DNA of 64,000 nt from Symbiodinium natans. Its lineage: Eukaryota > Sar > Dinophyceae > Suessiales > Symbiodiniaceae. The notes beneath the pieces are model-generated. The model saw only the letters and a list, made by a program, of their open reading frames with translations, made no database searches and was not told where the DNA came from. Location of the stretch: positions 174,501 to 238,500 of the forward strand of contig CAJNDS010002491.1 of the NCBI GenBank assembly GCA_905221605.1, given 5' to 3'. Numbering within the stretch: the stretch's first letter is position 1; each line of letters begins with the position of its first letter. Made by a program: the position numbers and the translations under genes. Below are positions 62,670 to 64,000 of this stretch, one piece after another.

Positions 62670-64000
62670 TGCAACTCAGCACCTGTGGAGGCAAAATACA
62701 ATGCTTCATTACCCTGGTGTCGCTCGCTGCTATGAGGTAGAGTTCCAGGCCCGGCTTGCCAATACGGGCCGCATCAAGTGCCAAGGAAAGCCTTTGTTCA
62801 AATGTTCAAATGTGCCCAACAGAAAAATCAAGTGTACACGTACTATATTCCTTACCGGGATCCAAGTTCGAAAAAGAAGCGTTGCAGGCTTGCTCCATGT
62901 CAAGCGCAGCGTCGCCTGGTAGGCCGCCATTTCAGACGCTATCAACTTGTTTGCCTGGAGAGTCTTCTCCAGCGCACGTGCTGAAGCTGCCACAGTTGGC
63001 TGCTGGCCATTGGCGGCTGACCGCAACGCCCATTGCTTGACGTGCGGGTCCACCCGCCTTCGCTTGCATGCGCCGCCTGGGACGCTGGTCACCTCGGCCT
63101 CCGCCGACTTGTGCCACGTGAGATCGCCCCATCTCTCTGCTTCTTCTTCCACGGTATGTGACAAAGCGGTGACGATTTCCGAAAGCCAATGGCGAATGGC
63201 CGGGCATTCTACATGCTGGTACAACTGCCGCATCTGCTTCCACAGGCACAGCTGCGGGGGACCATCCGCGATGGCGTTGCTAGCAAGTCGTGCTGCCTCT
63301 TGGAAGCAAGGGCACTTCCCCTGCAGTTTGGGCTCCCTGGCACACTGGCCCATGCTACTGGCGTTTGGCTGGAGGGGCTGAAGATCCAATGCTGCAGGCA
63401 AGCATGCCTGGAAAAAATGCCCGGCAGCGCTGTCCGCGAGCAGGCGATTGTGCATGTTTTTTCCTGAATTTAACAGCAATAGGCTGGGAAGACACTTGAA
63501 TGCTGCTGGTTAGAATATCCGAGATATGCTATTGTAAAAAGAAACATGTAACACTTGTATGGGAGGTCTCGGGAAGTCAAGGCAACTGAACTAAACCTCA
63601 GAAGAAAAAAACGGATGCACGAAAATGTCGGCAAGGATTCCAAACGCTTGGGCCAAGCTCCCGCCATGAAGGGACCCCGAACACTTCAATGGAAGGGTTG
63701 GGACTGCGCTCGCGAGAGCAACTAGTGCCTAAACGCAACTCTTGGCCCCAAGCGCTATAAACTCTGAGAAGTGATAACTTCGATTGAAGATCAACGCCGC
63801 AATCGGTGAACTTACGCGACCTTACCGAAAGGACTGGCAGGCCAAGTCGCGCTTCGAAGACCAAGCAAGAAGCAAACATACTAGTCCTGTTGTGGTGACC
63901 CAGTGCTCCTGCTCGGCATCTGACGTGTCTGCTGCTTGATTCCTCAGTGCTGCGCCTGATTGGTCCATGTGCTCATCGGGGTTCGCGAGAACAGACACTG
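62670..64000 (-). CDS. Large unknown gene 2, 3' portion, runs off the right edge
   Basis: Minus-strand exons in order are about 64000-63890 (VLANPDEHMDQSGAALRNQA, then DTSDAEQEHWVTT), 63470-62905 (PCFQEAARLASNAIADGPPQ, CLWKQMRQLYQHVECPAIRH, HTVEEEAERWGDLTWHKSAE, then NLS-like GACKRRRVDPHVK and EKTLQANKLIASEMAAYQAT), and 62784-62670 (LDAARIGKPGLELYLIAASD). The stretch 63480-63885 reads as intron. I recognise only the style of a large dinoflagellate family also represented at 16.7-22.5 kb. Further 3' exons may lie to the left, possibly among the telomere-repeat islands near 45.2 and 42.1 kb. The 5' end is outside the window. Confidence 0.55.

Larger units (their letters stand above)
49354..63031. 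repeat. Duplicated segment, copy B (begins at the N gap)
   Basis: Nearly identical to 34852-49253. Main differences are three fewer satellite units (about 1,285 bp), a roughly 630-bp unique stretch (57421-58045) replacing about 125 bp of copy A (44233-44346), different fold-back and VNTR unit numbers, a 21-bp deletion near 59229 and a 20-bp insertion near 62160. The substitution level looks like allelic variation. Confidence 0.95.

Noticed and set aside
34852-63031. Recent biological tandem duplication of 14 kb
   Set aside because: Both duplication ends coincide exactly with the edges of the N gap, which is far better explained by two overlapping or allelic contigs placed in series.
1-64000. 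tRNA, rRNA or snRNA genes
   Set aside because: I saw no cloverleaf with conserved boxes, no rRNA signature and no snRNA motif by eye. A covariance-model search would be decisive and could not be run.

Overview
This is eukaryotic nuclear DNA, most likely from a dinoflagellate (Symbiodiniaceae or a relative). I infer this from plant/alveolate-type telomeric heptamers (TTTAGGG) scattered everywhere, intron-rich genes that all lie on the minus strand (dinoflagellate genes commonly run in long one-way blocks), GT/GC-type donors, and gene content: WWE-PARP, a divergent C5-cytosine methyltransferase, a SET-like fragment, and large proteins of a type I recall only from dinoflagellate gene sets. No search was possible. 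Another alveolate such as a chromerid remains open. Exon boundaries below are read by eye and are approximate.

Layout. 1-6.1 kb: alternating CCCTAAA and TTTAGGG arrays with small unique islands. 6.3-7.8 kb: WWE-PARP gene (-). 8.5-16.3 kb: a second telomere-repeat domain with about ten exon-sized islands, a (GGT)n tract, poly-C and a TATATG microsatellite. 16.7-22.5 kb: a large multi-exon gene (-) of unknown function with a minisatellite in one intron. 23.3-24.6 kb: a tandem array of a palindromic 21-mer made of head-to-head telomeric units. 24.8-26.7 kb: complete C5-DNA methyltransferase gene (-). 27.5-33.1 kb: large multi-exon gene (-) with SET-like pieces. 33.1-33.8 kb: short palindromes and a 40-bp tandem repeat. 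34.4-36.5 kb: basic, NLS-rich unknown gene (-). 36.7-41.6 kb: complex satellite. 41.6-46.1 kb: third telomere-repeat domain. 46.2-47.1 kb: fold-back minisatellite. 48.9-49.25 kb: 3' part of another large unknown gene (-), cut by a 100-N gap. 49.35-63.03 kb repeats 34.85-49.25 kb. 62.7-64 kb: intact copy of the last gene, running off the right edge.

Two results matter most. First, in the telomere-repeat domains nearly every short (about 50-140 bp) high-complexity island sits exactly where a CCCTAAA array on the left meets a TTTAGGG array on the right. Most islands read as small minus-strand exons with AG before them and GT at or next to the first telomeric unit after them. This suggests introns that start with TTTAGGG(n) and end with CCCTAAA(n), so that their RNA ends could pair. 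Second, the 14-kb duplication starts at the first base after the N gap and ends at the last base before it. It is therefore probably two overlapping or allelic contigs placed in series, not a biological tandem duplication; the real locus is probably 1-49,253 joined to 63,032 onward.
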